In this document: positions 1 to 8,605 of the stretch, piece after piece | Layout of the letters: each line of letters starts with the position of its first letter | Numbering within the stretch: the first letter of the stretch is position 1 | DNA from: Lachnospiraceae bacterium | GTDB lineage: Bacteria > Bacillota > Clostridia > Lachnospirales > Lachnospiraceae | Direction: 5' to 3' | Length of the DNA stretch: 64,000 bases | Assembly: GCA_022845955.1 (NCBI GenBank) | Contig: AP025576.1 | Coordinates: 6,200,001-6,264,000 of the forward strand | Notes under the pieces: model-generated | Databases searched by the model: none | Told to the model about the DNA's origin: nothing | The model's input: only the letters and a program-made list of their open reading frames with translations | Translations under genes and position numbers: made by a program

Positions 1-415
1 CCGGCATCAGGGTGATTTTACCGGCACTCAAAGCCTCTGCCTCCAGTGCTGCGGCACTGGTCCGCCGGAGAAGGGCGTTCACCTTTGCCAAAAGCACCCT
101 TGGACTGAACGGTTTTGTCATATAATCGTCCGCACCGTATTCATATCCTTTCAACTTATCCTCCTCCTCTGCTTTTGCCGTGAGCAGGATAATGGGGATA
201 CCGCTTCGTTCCCTCACCAGCCTGCATACCGTAAACCCGTCCAGATGAGGCATCATCACATCCAGGATCAGCAGATCCGCATTTTCCTGCTTCAGCAGCG
301 CCAGCGCTTCCACTCCGTCCTCCGCAGTCACGCAGCTGTGGCCGCCCCGGCGCATGTATTCCGCAAGGATATCCTGCATCTGCTTTTCATCTTCCACCAC
401 CATAATCCTTGCCAT
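1..415 (-). CDS. Response regulator, OmpR-type receiver (partial, cut by window edge)
   Basis: The first 138 codons of a two-component response regulator are visible, reading leftwards from an ATG at 415; the rest lies outside the window. They form a complete receiver domain. The acidic pocket is at E8-D9, the phospho-acceptor Asp is near residue 52 in LILDVMMP, the conserved Thr near 79 is in LLTAKA, and the Lys near 101 is in MTKPFSP. The stretch after the receiver (LLRR, then an Ala/Glu-rich linker) is typical of OmpR/PhoB winged-helix regulators, but that domain is not seen, so the subfamily is an inference. The gene begins 30 bp after the diguanylate cyclase stop on the same strand, so the two may be co-transcribed. 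Confidence 0.9.
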   Translation of the reverse strand, partial: MARIMVVEDEKQMQDILAEYMRRGGHSCVTAEDGVEALALLKQENADLLILDVMMPHLDGFTVCRLVRERSGIPIILLTAKAEEEDKLKGYEYGADDYMTKPFSPRVLLAKVNALLRRTSAAALEAEALSAGKITLMP

Positions 416-445
416 ACTGCTGACTATCCTGTCCTTTCTCCCCGG

Positions 446-1654
446 TTATTTCCCGCCGCTTTCCTCCTGTCCATACCGGTAAATACAATTTCTTCCTGCC
501 GATTTTGCATGGTATAACGCCTTATCCGCATACCGGATTGCGCTTTCTACGGAATCCAGCTCTTTCATAAGACCCTTCCAGATACCCATGCTTACCGTTA
601 CTCGTTTCCAAACCGTGTCCTCTCTGGGAATATTAGCCTGTTTTATCTGTTCCATCAGTTCCTCTTCCGGCCGGTAAGACTCCTCACGCTGTCCGGTTAT
701 CCGCACAACAAGAAATTCTTCCCCGCCATATCGGACAGCCGCAGTCCCATCTTTCCGGTCATATTCCTCCAGAATAGATGCGATCTTTTTCAGGCATACA
801 TCCCCTTCCAGATGTCCGTAGGTATCATTGAACTGCTTGAAAAAATCGATATCCACCATTATCATTTCCAGAAAATAATCCTTGCTTCTGAATTCCTCAA
901 ATTGCCCGAATACCTGTTCCATTAAATAGCGCCGGTTATGAAGCCCGGTCAGCTGATCCGTAAAGGCAAGCTCATGCAGCTGATCATTTGCCTTCCGTAT
1001 TTTCTCATACTGCATGGCAATGATTTCCCTGTCCCGGAATTCTGTTTCCACACTCCGGTTATAACGGATGGAAATAAAAACAGACAGGAAGGTTACAAAG
1101 GTGCCGTTGATCACATTGCTGAACAGATTTTCCGGATTCACACCCGTGACTACCAGAATAAGGACCAAAATCCCCCAATTGGTACAAAAAACCACAATGC
1201 TTTCCACTGGCTCAAGCAGCAGCAGCGCCGCAATGGTAGGTATCAGATAACAGTAAACCCCAATTGTATTACCGCCGATCTGATCCAGCACAGTAATCCC
1301 CATCCCCCAAATACACATAATACCGATATATATCCGCCTCAATATAACGATGGAATGATAATTTTCTTTTTTAAAACAGGTAAGATAGGCTGCCAGAAAG
1401 CAAACCGTTGCTGCCATCAGAAACCCGTAAAGGGAAAAATAACCGGTTCTTCTGGCTGAAAGAAAGGGGCCTCCATCACGGAAGATGAAAATCAGCATCA
1501 TACACGTCTGCATGATAATAATAGCCGCGGCCATGTTACGCTCTATCCGGAACGCCTTTTTGGTGTAATACTCCTCAAACCGGGACTTCTGTTCCGGTAG
1601 CAGTATAGGCTCCATGGCCTGTTTTACTCTTTCTCTGTATTTCCCTATATTCAT
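446..1654 (-). CDS. Membrane-bound diguanylate cyclase (GGDEF)
   Basis: This 402-residue protein should make cyclic di-GMP from two GTP. The N-terminal half (about residues 40-195) has roughly six hydrophobic segments. A short, probably coiled linker leads into a GGDEF domain at about 225-395. The active-site signature is GGEEF in RYGGEEFLVV, a functional variant, and the metal/substrate segment DIDFFKQFNDTYGH is intact. The inhibitory RxxD site expected just upstream is not present (KDGT occupies that place), so product inhibition through the classic I-site is unlikely. No EAL or HD-GYP domain is attached. A GAGG-type ribosome site precedes the ATG. It lies just upstream of the response regulator on the same strand. 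Confidence 0.9.
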   Translation of the reverse strand: MNIGKYRERVKQAMEPILLPEQKSRFEEYYTKKAFRIERNMAAAIIIMQTCMMLIFIFRDGGPFLSARRTGYFSLYGFLMAATVCFLAAYLTCFKKENYHSIVILRRIYIGIMCIWGMGITVLDQIGGNTIGVYCYLIPTIAALLLLEPVESIVVFCTNWGILVLILVVTGVNPENLFSNVINGTFVTFLSVFISIRYNRSVETEFRDREIIAMQYEKIRKANDQLHELAFTDQLTGLHNRRYLMEQVFGQFEEFRSKDYFLEMIMVDIDFFKQFNDTYGHLEGDVCLKKIASILEEYDRKDGTAAVRYGGEEFLVVRITGQREESYRPEEELMEQIKQANIPREDTVWKRVTVSMGIWKGLMKELDSVESAIRYADKALYHAKSAGRNCIYRYGQEESGGK

Positions 1655-1841
1655 GCACTATTCCTCATTCCGCTGTTTCCGCCTGTCTCTGATTCCTTAA
1701 CGCACTGTTAACTACATAATTATTGTTTTATCTGCAATTTAACAGATAAATATACTGCAGCATGGTCTTCCCACTTGAAAATTGCCGTATTACGATGTAT
1801 AATTTTACAAATGCATACTTCTGTTATTCCTAAAATTAAGA

Positions 1842-1880
1842 AATGAAGTATGTATTGCCATTCCATTTACATACTTCATT
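1842..1880 (-). terminator. Perfect inverted repeat, probable terminator after the GH43 gene
   Basis: Arms AATGAAGTATGTA (1842-1854) and its exact complement (1868-1880) flank a 13-base loop, directly after the GH43 stop on the minus strand. It is AT-rich with only a weak T-rich tail, so termination is plausible but not certain. Confidence 0.45.
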
Positions 1881-1885
1881 CTCCG

Positions 1886-3313
1886 TTACTCATTTTCCGC
1901 ATCACCTGCGGTATCCTGTCTGTCTTCCTTTAGCACCGTTATCTCGGAAAGCCCTACGCTTTTTATGCCTTCCCGCACATGAATGACGATCTCCATTTCT
2001 CTTACTTCAATTGTCTGAAACGACAGAATGAGAGGGATCTGATGTGCCCTATTTAATTCATATATATCAGACAGCATTTCCCCATTCACCATAAGCTTCA
2101 AGGATACCATCCCCATAAATCCGTCTTTGCCAGGGAAAACAGCAATACCGTTCATCTCCACCGGTTCCGCCGCCTTAAGGATAACCGTCACTTTTCCCTC
2201 TTCTGCCGGTAATTCCAACCCGCTGCCATCATTTCCTTCATATACACATGCAATCCCATCTGTCAGGCCCGGCATCTTCCTTCCCCCTGCTTCGGCCGAA
2301 AACCTTCGGGTAACGTTTACCATTCGGGATCCGGAAGGCGCCGGCTGTAAAGAGGTCAACGGACCGTTCACATATAATTTCCCTTCTTTTGAGAAACCTG
2401 CCCGATCCATATTCACCTTCCGGTCACCGCCCCCCTTTGCCGGATCCGTGTGGGAGTGATATACCACCCAAAGTTCCGTATCATCCGGTGACCAGGTAAA
2501 GCTGTGATGTCCCGTTCCCGAAACATCCGTTCTGAAGTTAGAGCTTAGGATCGGGTTTTCCTCCGCCTTCACAAATGGCCCCAGAGGATTCGTTGCGACC
2601 GCATATCCCAGCGAGTACGAACCGTCGGCAAAGCAATTGGCCGAATAAGATAGATAATAATTCCCTTTATATGCTATCATCTCCGGCCCCTCATTCCACA
2701 GAGGGTTCCCGGATACAAGCTCCCAGTCCTGCTCCGGCGTAAGAAGCCTGCTTTCCCTGCCCTCTGTTGCAAGCAGATCATCACGCAGCCGAACGCCATA
2801 TATTTCACTTCTGCGAATCCCATCCGATCCCACATTTTCCGAACAATCCCTGGAATAGTACAAATACTTGGAATCATCCTTATCTATCAGGACATTGGCA
2901 TCAATGGCTGCATAGCCGAAATCAAATAACGGTTCCTTTGCCCTGTCCCGAAAAGGCCCTTCGGGCACATCCGATACCGCCAACCCGATACGCAGGCTCC
3001 CTTCCCTGTTTCCGGCCGTATAAAACATATAATAGTTTCCTTCATACAGCACCACCTCCGGGGCCCAGAATCTGTCTACGCCCCAGCTGTTATCATCACG
3101 GCTATAGCACTTTTTCTTATCCGTCCAATGCACCATATCCCGTGATTTCCAGCAGAAAAAGCCATCCGGTGCCGATGTACAATACAGATAATAACAATTT
3201 CTGTCTGTTTTCAGCACAAAAGGATCCCCTATACCGGTAATCCCCAGGCTATTGGTGAAACAGCCTCTGCCCGCATGGATAAATGAAAATCTTCTCTTTC
3301 CTCTCTCTTCCAT
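1886..3313 (-). CDS. Glycoside hydrolase family 43-type glycosidase
   Basis: This 475-residue protein has no signal peptide and is probably cytoplasmic, acting on imported arabino- or xylo-oligosaccharides. The five-bladed propeller features of GH43 are visible. The catalytic base Asp is in GDPFVLK (near residue 30). The pKa-modulating Asp is in AIDANVLID (near 136). The acid Glu is in WNEGPEMIAYKGNYYLSYS (near 210). Repeated blade motifs (YYMFYTAG, YLYYSRD, LWVVYHSH) support the fold. About 130 C-terminal residues form a beta-rich accessory domain. The substrate (alpha-arabinofuranoside versus beta-xyloside) cannot be decided from the sequence. It lies downstream of two HTH genes on the same strand and is divergent from the sugar importer at 4.9-8.6 kb, a likely partner. 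Confidence 0.88.
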   Translation of the reverse strand: MEERGKRRFSFIHAGRGCFTNSLGITGIGDPFVLKTDRNCYYLYCTSAPDGFFCWKSRDMVHWTDKKKCYSRDDNSWGVDRFWAPEVVLYEGNYYMFYTAGNREGSLRIGLAVSDVPEGPFRDRAKEPLFDFGYAAIDANVLIDKDDSKYLYYSRDCSENVGSDGIRRSEIYGVRLRDDLLATEGRESRLLTPEQDWELVSGNPLWNEGPEMIAYKGNYYLSYSANCFADGSYSLGYAVATNPLGPFVKAEENPILSSNFRTDVSGTGHHSFTWSPDDTELWVVYHSHTDPAKGGGDRKVNMDRAGFSKEGKLYVNGPLTSLQPAPSGSRMVNVTRRFSAEAGGRKMPGLTDGIACVYEGNDGSGLELPAEEGKVTVILKAAEPVEMNGIAVFPGKDGFMGMVSLKLMVNGEMLSDIYELNRAHQIPLILSFQTIEVREMEIVIHVREGIKSVGLSEITVLKEDRQDTAGDAENE

Positions 3314-3382
3314 CCCGTCCTCTTCCCAATCTGTACTGCGCCCTCTATTTTAAGAAATATCCCCGGGAATACCTGTCCCATA

Positions 3383-3724
3383 CTATTCCTCTTTGCCCTT
3401 TGCATCAAGAAGCTTCTGCTGGGTTATCAGAAGTTCCCTGGCCATCAGCATAAGGAACTGTTGTGTTTCCGGAGCCAGGCGGCCGAATATTTCCGCAAAT
3501 TCCTTCTCATAAGGGGAAGCCAGGAACATATCCCCCTCCCCATTCAGAAACCACTTTTCATTCACATTAAAAACAGAACATATTATCTTTACATATTTAT
3601 CAGCTAAAGGGCGGTTGCCGTTCTCAATCATGGAATAAGCCGTCTGAGTAATCCCCAAATGTTTGGCAAAATCTGTTTGGTTAAACCCCAGCCCCTTACG
3701 GATTTCCTTTAAACGGTGAATCAT
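3383..3724 (-). CDS. XRE-family HTH transcriptional regulator
   Basis: This is a DNA-binding protein of about 113 residues. The XRE helix-turn-helix occupies roughly residues 1-60 (IRKGLGFNQTDFAKHLGITQTAYSMIENGNRP), and the C-terminal tail is a charged helix. I start it at the ATG at 3724 because AGGGGG lies seven bases upstream. The in-frame upstream extension adds 15 non-homologous residues with no ribosome site. An inverted repeat (TATGTT-GT-AACATA) lies between the probable promoter and the ribosome site, suggesting autoregulation. It sits between a second HTH gene and the GH43 gene on the same strand. Its targets are not known; the GH43 gene is a reasonable guess. Confidence 0.85.
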   Translation of the reverse strand: MIHRLKEIRKGLGFNQTDFAKHLGITQTAYSMIENGNRPLADKYVKIICSVFNVNEKWFLNGEGDMFLASPYEKEFAEIFGRLAPETQQFLMLMARELLITQQKLLDAKGKEE

Positions 3725-3739
3725 AAAATACCCCCTATG

Positions 3740-3753
3740 TATGTTGTAACATA
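3740..3753. promoter_or_regulatory. Palindrome ahead of the XRE gene, candidate operator
   Basis: TATGTT-GT-AACATA is a 14-base near-perfect dyad ending a few bases upstream of the ribosome binding site of the XRE gene. Position and size fit an operator for self-repression. The binding is inferred only. Confidence 0.4.
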
Positions 3754-3857
3754 AAACTATCACAAACAATATAAAAAGGCAAGATGTAATATTGATCCAT
3801 GCGCCCGGGATAATTACGGTTGAAACAATACAGACAGATTTTGGCTGTTTCTAACGC

Positions 3858-4196
3858 TCACTCCCTGTTTCCTAAAAGCTGTTCCACCTCTTTCAGGGAG
3901 TTAAGGAAGGCAAGAACCGCTTGTGCCTCCTCCTCATTCAGCCTGTCTATCTGCATAACTGCCTTCTGTTTTACTTCTGATCGTACATCAGCCGGATCCC
4001 TGTCATTAATCCAGAAGTCAAGGGATACTCCGAAAAAGCACGACAGTCTGCGTAACGATGTGAGCTTCAGCCCCTCATACCCCTTTTTATACCAGCCGTC
4101 AATGGTAGTATAGGGGATATTACATGCCTTAGACAATGTATGTTTATTCAAATGATTTTCTTCCATTAAATAATTTAACTTATCTAAAAATTCCAC
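3858..4196 (-). CDS. Small XRE-like HTH protein
   Basis: A 112-residue protein with a GTG start and GGAGG placed nine bases upstream. The N-terminal 65 residues form an XRE/Cro-like helix-turn-helix (LNKHTLSKACNIPYTTIDGW, then LRRLSCFFGVSLDFWI). The C-terminal 45 residues are a helical acidic segment (DRLNEEEAQAVLAFLNSLKEV) of the kind seen in small phage-like regulators of Clostridia. It is divergent from a third small HTH gene at 4348, with a short shared control region containing repeated AAATTACCCT motifs. The function beyond DNA binding is not known. Confidence 0.8.
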   Translation of the reverse strand: MEFLDKLNYLMEENHLNKHTLSKACNIPYTTIDGWYKKGYEGLKLTSLRRLSCFFGVSLDFWINDRDPADVRSEVKQKAVMQIDRLNEEEAQAVLAFLNSLKEVEQLLGNRE

Positions 4197-4320
4197 TGCT
4201 TTTTACCTCCGTCCTTGATGCATTCTATCATGTTATGGTAAAAATAGCAAGAACAAATTACCCTTAGTCGTAATTTTAGCTTGTAAAATTATGTCCAAAG
4301 GTATATAATTAAATAAAAAT

Positions 4321-4334
4321 TACCCTCATGGGTA
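4321..4334. promoter_or_regulatory. TACCC-TCAT-GGGTA palindrome
   Basis: A perfect 5-base-arm dyad immediately upstream of the ribosome site of the HTH gene at 4348. AAATTACCCT occurs at its left side and again near 4255, so both copies could be half-sites for one of the adjacent HTH proteins. Confidence 0.35.
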
Positions 4335-4347
4335 GGAAGGAGCCTTT

Positions 4348-4617
4348 ATGTTAACTAATCTGATAACTGTACTTCAGCAAAAGGGGATATCAATGCATCA
4401 ATATGCAGACTTTCTTGAAGTCAATGAAGCGACAGTCAGGAATAAGCTTAATGGGATTACCGACTTTACCTATCCGGAATTGCAAAAAACCTGCACACTG
4501 CTGCTTCCCGGATACAATGCCGATTTTTTGTTTGCCGATATCTGTCCCGGCAGTCTCGGGATAAATATACCATTTCAAGAAAATGTCTGCGCAAATATCA
4601 CAGAATTAATGAAATAA
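4348..4617 (+). CDS. Small HTH-domain protein
   Basis: An 89-residue protein with a strong ribosome site (AGGAAGGAG). Residues 1-60 look like a helix-turn-helix of the XRE/lambda-repressor type (LQQKGISMHQYADFLEVNEATVRNKLNG). The remainder (LLPGYNADFLFADICPG) is short and without a recognised domain. Proteins of this kind are common beside phage-type repressors in Firmicutes. It is divergent from the HTH gene at 3858-4196 and is followed by a promoter at 4619-4647 that drives the next genes. Confidence 0.75.
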   Translation: MLTNLITVLQQKGISMHQYADFLEVNEATVRNKLNGITDFTYPELQKTCTLLLPGYNADFLFADICPGSLGINIPFQENVCANITELMK

Positions 4618-4618
4618 C

Positions 4619-4647
4619 TTGACGAATTATAATTTTAGTGTTATTAT
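4619..4647 (+). promoter_or_regulatory. Promoter for the small ORF and importer operon
   Basis: TTGACG at 4619-4624 and TATTAT at 4642-4647 are separated by 17 bases, close to a vegetative sigma factor consensus. It begins right after the HTH gene stop and points at the 55-residue ORF and the importer. Confidence 0.6.
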
Positions 4648-4681
4648 TTTATCACATAATTAATAAATTGAGGTGATACAT

Positions 4682-4849
4682 ATGGACACAATGATTATCA
4701 ATGAAGCCATCGATATTTTCAAACGATTGTCACCTGAAAATCAGGCGTATTTCATGACTTTGGTAAGAGTCGCGGAAGCCGCGGAAAAGGGAGCGAGAAA
4801 TGCTGCCGGGACACCCCTGTGCGACCCAAACGTAACTTCTCACGGATAA
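4682..4849 (+). CDS. Small 55-residue protein of unknown function
   Basis: A short ORF with a good GAGGTG ribosome site seven bases before its ATG, starting MDTMIINEAIDIFKRLSPEN. The predicted protein is a helical, acidic 40-residue segment (RLSPENQAYFMTLVRVAEAAEKGARN) followed by a loose tail. The core resembles the C-terminal helical tails of small XRE regulators, such as the one encoded at 3858, and may be a stand-alone version of that module. It is the first gene after the promoter at 4619 and lies 72 bases before the lipoprotein gene, so it may be translated from the importer transcript. No function is known. Confidence 0.55.
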   Translation: MDTMIINEAIDIFKRLSPENQAYFMTLVRVAEAAEKGARNAAGTPLCDPNVTSHG

Positions 4850-4921
4850 GGATGGAAAGAGGGGAACCGCCCTCATGACTCCATATAACAAACATATCTA
4901 TTCCATTAAGGAGGAAACACT

Positions 4922-6664
4922 ATGAAAAAGAAACTCGTAAGTCTGCTTCTTGCAGTCGGATTTGTATGTTCCGTTCTGCCCGGATGTGCAAAAGCAGACA
5001 CTGTTCCGGCAGAAACAGAACCCATCGGGACAAGCGCCGGCAGCAGTCCATCCGCGAATGGACAGGAAGAGGAGAGCCTTGGTACCCTGCGCGGAAATAA
5101 GGCGCCCACGGAAGAAGAAATCCGTATGGTGAACACCACATTGAATGATTCTTATCTGGGAGATGTTTTTGAAGAGACAATCCCCAGTGATTACGCCGCG
5201 TATCCCTATAAGGAAGACATAACCCTGGATATCTGGATGCCCAGCAATTCTATTCTGTCTTCTGTCTGCCCCGATATCAATGATCAGCGTGTATTCAAGC
5301 AGGTGGAAGAACTGACCGGTATCAAGCTTAACTTCATTGTTCCAACATTGGGTGAAGAATCCACAGACTTTAATCTCATGATCGCCAGCGGCGACCTGCC
5401 GGACATTATCATCGATGCCGGACGGTATACCGGAGGAATTACAGCCGGAATAAGCGAAGGTGCTTATCTTGACTTAACAGATCTCGCAGATAAATATATG
5501 CCTAATTACTCTGCATGGAGAAATTCTGACGAAGAACGACGTAAAACAACGGTTTCCGATGAAGGCATTATCGGGGCGGTTTATGGAATTGCGCCATACA
5601 ATGAATGGTGCTGGTTTGGCCTTCTTATCAAACAGGAAGCCCTGGACAAGACCGGTCTGCCTGTTCCGGAAACCGTGGACGAGCTGCACGATTTTCTGAC
5701 TGCCTGCAAGGAAGCCGGCTATTCCCAGCCGCTCAATTACGGTTCTACCTACGGGCAGATTTTCACCGGTATTATTAACGGAGCCTACGGCGTATGGGAC
5801 TGGACCTTTGTGGATGAAAACGGTAAGGTAGGCTGGGGTCCTGCGCAGGAAAATGCAAAGGAATACCTTTCTACCATGCAGCAATGGTATCAGGAAGGTT
5901 TGCTGAATACGGACTGGGCTACCGCAGATTTTAACCAGCGGATGGCGGAAGCGGTTTCCGATGACTGTGCGGTTATGATGGACTCCCCCGATACCATGTG
6001 GGGCTATTGGAAAGAAGATAACGGCATCGATTTCGTAGCCGCGCTTAATCCTGTGTTAAACAAAGGCGACACCTCCCGTCAGACATACCGTAATTTCAAG
6101 CGTTCCGGCTCCAATGCCGCCATAACCACGCAATGCGAAAATGTGGAAGCAGCCATGGCTTTTCTGGATTTTGCCTATACGAAAAAAGGATGGGAAATCT
6201 ATAACTTCGGCTCCTACGGAGATGTCCATCTGATCGATGAAAACGGTATGCCCTATTATAATCCGGATGGCCTGATGTACAATGATCCCGATAACCAGCC
6301 GGTAAGCAACCTGATTTGGAAATATCGTATTCACGATTTTGCAGACATACGAGACGAGCATCATTCTAACCCTCTGATTACCGCAGAAGGCAGTTACTCC
6401 GGTGAAATACGGCAGTATTGGACGGAAAATATGGATTCCTCCGTTACCATGCCGCCCGTAACGCTGACTCCGGAGGAAAGCGCACGGGAAGGCGAACTGG
6501 GGACCGTACTCTCCACCATGCGTAATGAATATTTCTCGAAGATCATTATGGGCCAGCTTCCGGTAGATGCCTATGACGAATTTCTGGAAAAGGCAAAACA
6601 GCAGGGAATGGATGAATTTATAAATATCTGGCAGAACGCATTGGATCGTTACAATGCAAGATAA
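4922..6664 (+). CDS. Extracellular sugar-binding lipoprotein of an ABC importer (LplA-like)
   Basis: A 580-residue substrate-binding protein. The signal peptide ends in a lipobox LPGC with the lipidated Cys at residue 22, so it is anchored outside the membrane. The mature part starts with a Ser/Glu-rich linker, then a family 1 solute-binding fold (ITLDIWMPSN, DLPDIIIDAGRYTGG, GAYLDLTDLADKYMP). Its length and style match the LplA/YtcQ group used for oligosaccharides from plant or host glycans. AAGGAGG precedes the ATG. The two permeases follow on the same strand. No ATPase gene is nearby, as is usual for this group, which shares an MsmK-type ATPase encoded elsewhere. The substrate is not predictable; the nearby GH43 suggests arabinoxylan-like oligosaccharides. 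Confidence 0.9.
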   Translation: MKKKLVSLLLAVGFVCSVLPGCAKADTVPAETEPIGTSAGSSPSANGQEEESLGTLRGNKAPTEEEIRMVNTTLNDSYLGDVFEETIPSDYAAYPYKEDITLDIWMPSNSILSSVCPDINDQRVFKQVEELTGIKLNFIVPTLGEESTDFNLMIASGDLPDIIIDAGRYTGGITAGISEGAYLDLTDLADKYMPNYSAWRNSDEERRKTTVSDEGIIGAVYGIAPYNEWCWFGLLIKQEALDKTGLPVPETVDELHDFLTACKEAGYSQPLNYGSTYGQIFTGIINGAYGVWDWTFVDENGKVGWGPAQENAKEYLSTMQQWYQEGLLNTDWATADFNQRMAEAVSDDCAVMMDSPDTMWGYWKEDNGIDFVAALNPVLNKGDTSRQTYRNFKRSGSNAAITTQCENVEAAMAFLDFAYTKKGWEIYNFGSYGDVHLIDENGMPYYNPDGLMYNDPDNQPVSNLIWKYRIHDFADIRDEHHSNPLITAEGSYSGEIRQYWTENMDSSVTMPPVTLTPEESAREGELGTVLSTMRNEYFSKIIMGQLPVDAYDEFLEKAKQQGMDEFINIWQNALDRYNAR

Positions 6665-6710
6665 GAACTGATTTTTCGAACCATTAATTTTATCATGAGT
6701 TGGAGGAAAT

Positions 6711-7667
6711 ATGAAAAAAACAAAGAAACAGTCCTCCGGTTCCATTCGGCCCTTTCCCTCCGGGGCCGAATGGAAAAAGGACTTTAAGAAAAATTACTTT
6801 GCCTATCTGCTGATTCTGCCCGTTCTTATCTGGTATCTCCTATTTTGCTATGCCCCCATGTGGGGTATCCTGATAGCCTTTAAAGACTATAAACCGCTTC
6901 TGGGATTTTCCGGCAGCAAATGGGTTGGTATGAAATATTTCACAGAATTTTTAACCGGCCCCTATTTCTTCCGTACCGTAAAAAATACCTTTATGCTTAA
7001 TCTATGGGGAATTGGATTCGGTTTTACCGCACCGATCCTGCTCGCCCTGCTTTTAAATGAAGTGAAGAATATGAAATTTAAAAGGCTTGTGCAAACTATA
7101 ACGTATATGCCCCACTTCATTTCTCTTATTGTTATCTGCGGGCTGATACATATTTTCACACAATCCGGCGGTATACTGACACAGCTTGTAAACGTTATTA
7201 CCGGAACGGAACATGCGTCACTGCTGGGATATACCCATATGTTCCGGCCGCTGTATACCTTCTCCGGAATCTGGCAGAATATCGGCTGGGACAGTATCAT
7301 CTATCTGTCTGCCATGAGTTCCATCGATCCCGGCCTTTATGAAGCTGCTGATATAGACGGAGCAGGCCGCTTTCGAAAAATGTGGCATATTACCCTGCCG
7401 CAGATCAGCCCTACCATCATTATCCTGTTCATTTTTGCCGTCGGCGGATTAATGGCATCCGGCCATGAAAAAATCATTTTGCTTTATAACCCGCTCACCT
7501 ATGAAACAGCCGATGTGATTGCATCCTATATTTACAGACGGGGGCTGCAGGAAGCCAGCTACAGCTTTGCAACTGCCGTGGGGCTGATTAGCTCTGTCGT
7601 CAATTTCCTGCTTTTATGGACCACAAATAAAATATCCCGGAAATATTCCGAAATCAGTATTTTTTAG
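6711..7667 (+). CDS. ABC sugar importer permease, LplB/YteP type
   Basis: A 318-residue integral membrane protein with six predicted spanning segments after a basic N-terminus. The EAA loop that docks the ATPase is seen as EAADIDGAGRFRKMWHITLPQI at about residues 212-233. The N-terminal part (LLILPVLIWYLLFCYAPMWG, then IAFKDYKP) is typical of the LplB/YteP family. GGAGG precedes the ATG, 46 bases after the lipoprotein gene. It should form a heterodimeric channel with the next gene product. Confidence 0.92.
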   Translation: MKKTKKQSSGSIRPFPSGAEWKKDFKKNYFAYLLILPVLIWYLLFCYAPMWGILIAFKDYKPLLGFSGSKWVGMKYFTEFLTGPYFFRTVKNTFMLNLWGIGFGFTAPILLALLLNEVKNMKFKRLVQTITYMPHFISLIVICGLIHIFTQSGGILTQLVNVITGTEHASLLGYTHMFRPLYTFSGIWQNIGWDSIIYLSAMSSIDPGLYEAADIDGAGRFRKMWHITLPQISPTIIILFIFAVGGLMASGHEKIILLYNPLTYETADVIASYIYRRGLQEASYSFATAVGLISSVVNFLLLWTTNKISRKYSEISIF

Positions 7668-7678
7668 GAGGTAGGGGC

Positions 7679-8605
7679 TTGAAAAAGAAGAAACAAAGAC
7701 GTTCCGCGGGCAGATGGAACCCGGCAAATGTGATTTTCCATTTTTTAAATTATTCCTTTCTAACCTTTCTGACTATAATCTGCCTGTATCCCATGCTGCA
7801 TGTTCTGTTTGCATCCGTAAGCAATCCAACGGAACTGATCGCTCACAGAGGGCTGCTCCTGAGGCCGCTGGGATTTACCCTGAGCGGCTACCAGCTTGTA
7901 TTCAGGGATAACAGTATACTGATTGGATTCCGTAATACTTTCGTTTATGTGGGGCTGGGGACGCTCCTGAATATGGCTTTTACGGTGATGGGCGCTTACA
8001 CGTTGTCCAGAAGAAATCTTCTCCTGAAAAAACCGGTTATGATCTTTATTACCATCACCATGTTTTTCGGCGGCGGACTGATTCCCTGGTTTTTAATGAT
8101 GAAAAATCTTGGGCTGTATAATAATATGCTGGCTATGATCCTTCCAACCGCCCTCAATACCTGGAACATGATTTTGCTGAGAACCGGTTTCCAGTCTCTT
8201 CCCTATGATTTGGAAGAAGCCGCCGTCATTGACGGCGCGTCGCAAGCCAAAATATTATTCCATGTGATTCTTCCTCTTTCCAAACCGGTGCTGGCCGTCA
8301 TTTTTCTCTACTATATGGTGGGGAACTGGAACTCCTGGTTCAATGCGATGGTATTGCTGAAGGACAGGAATCTGTACCCTTTACAGCTTTTATTAAAAGA
8401 AATCCTCGTCATGAACGATTCCACCATGTCATCCGTGGGAAGTGCCGGCGGCGTATCCATTAACAGTGTCCAGGGAGCCGCCGCCTATCGGGAGCTGGTA
8501 AAATATTGTATTACCGTTATTGTAACAGCTCCTATATTATGCATTTATCCTTTTCTTCAGAAATATTTCGTCAAAGGGGTATTTGTCGGTTCTATAAAAG
8601 GATAG
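7679..8605 (+). CDS. ABC sugar importer permease, LplC/YtcP type
   Basis: A 308-residue membrane protein starting at a TTG with AGGAGG upstream, 11 bases after the first permease. It has six spanning segments and an EAA loop (EAAVIDGASQAKILFHVILPLS) near residues 180-201. The N-terminal LYPMLHVLFASVSNP and the C-terminal GLIPWFLMM region are characteristic of the YtcP/LplC family. The last 14 bases overlap the end of hemL on the opposite strand, so the two transcripts converge with no room for a conventional terminator between them. Confidence 0.92.
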   Translation: MKKKKQRRSAGRWNPANVIFHFLNYSFLTFLTIICLYPMLHVLFASVSNPTELIAHRGLLLRPLGFTLSGYQLVFRDNSILIGFRNTFVYVGLGTLLNMAFTVMGAYTLSRRNLLLKKPVMIFITITMFFGGGLIPWFLMMKNLGLYNNMLAMILPTALNTWNMILLRTGFQSLPYDLEEAAVIDGASQAKILFHVILPLSKPVLAVIFLYYMVGNWNSWFNAMVLLKDRNLYPLQLLLKEILVMNDSTMSSVGSAGGVSINSVQGAAAYRELVKYCITVIVTAPILCIYPFLQKYFVKGVFVGSIKG

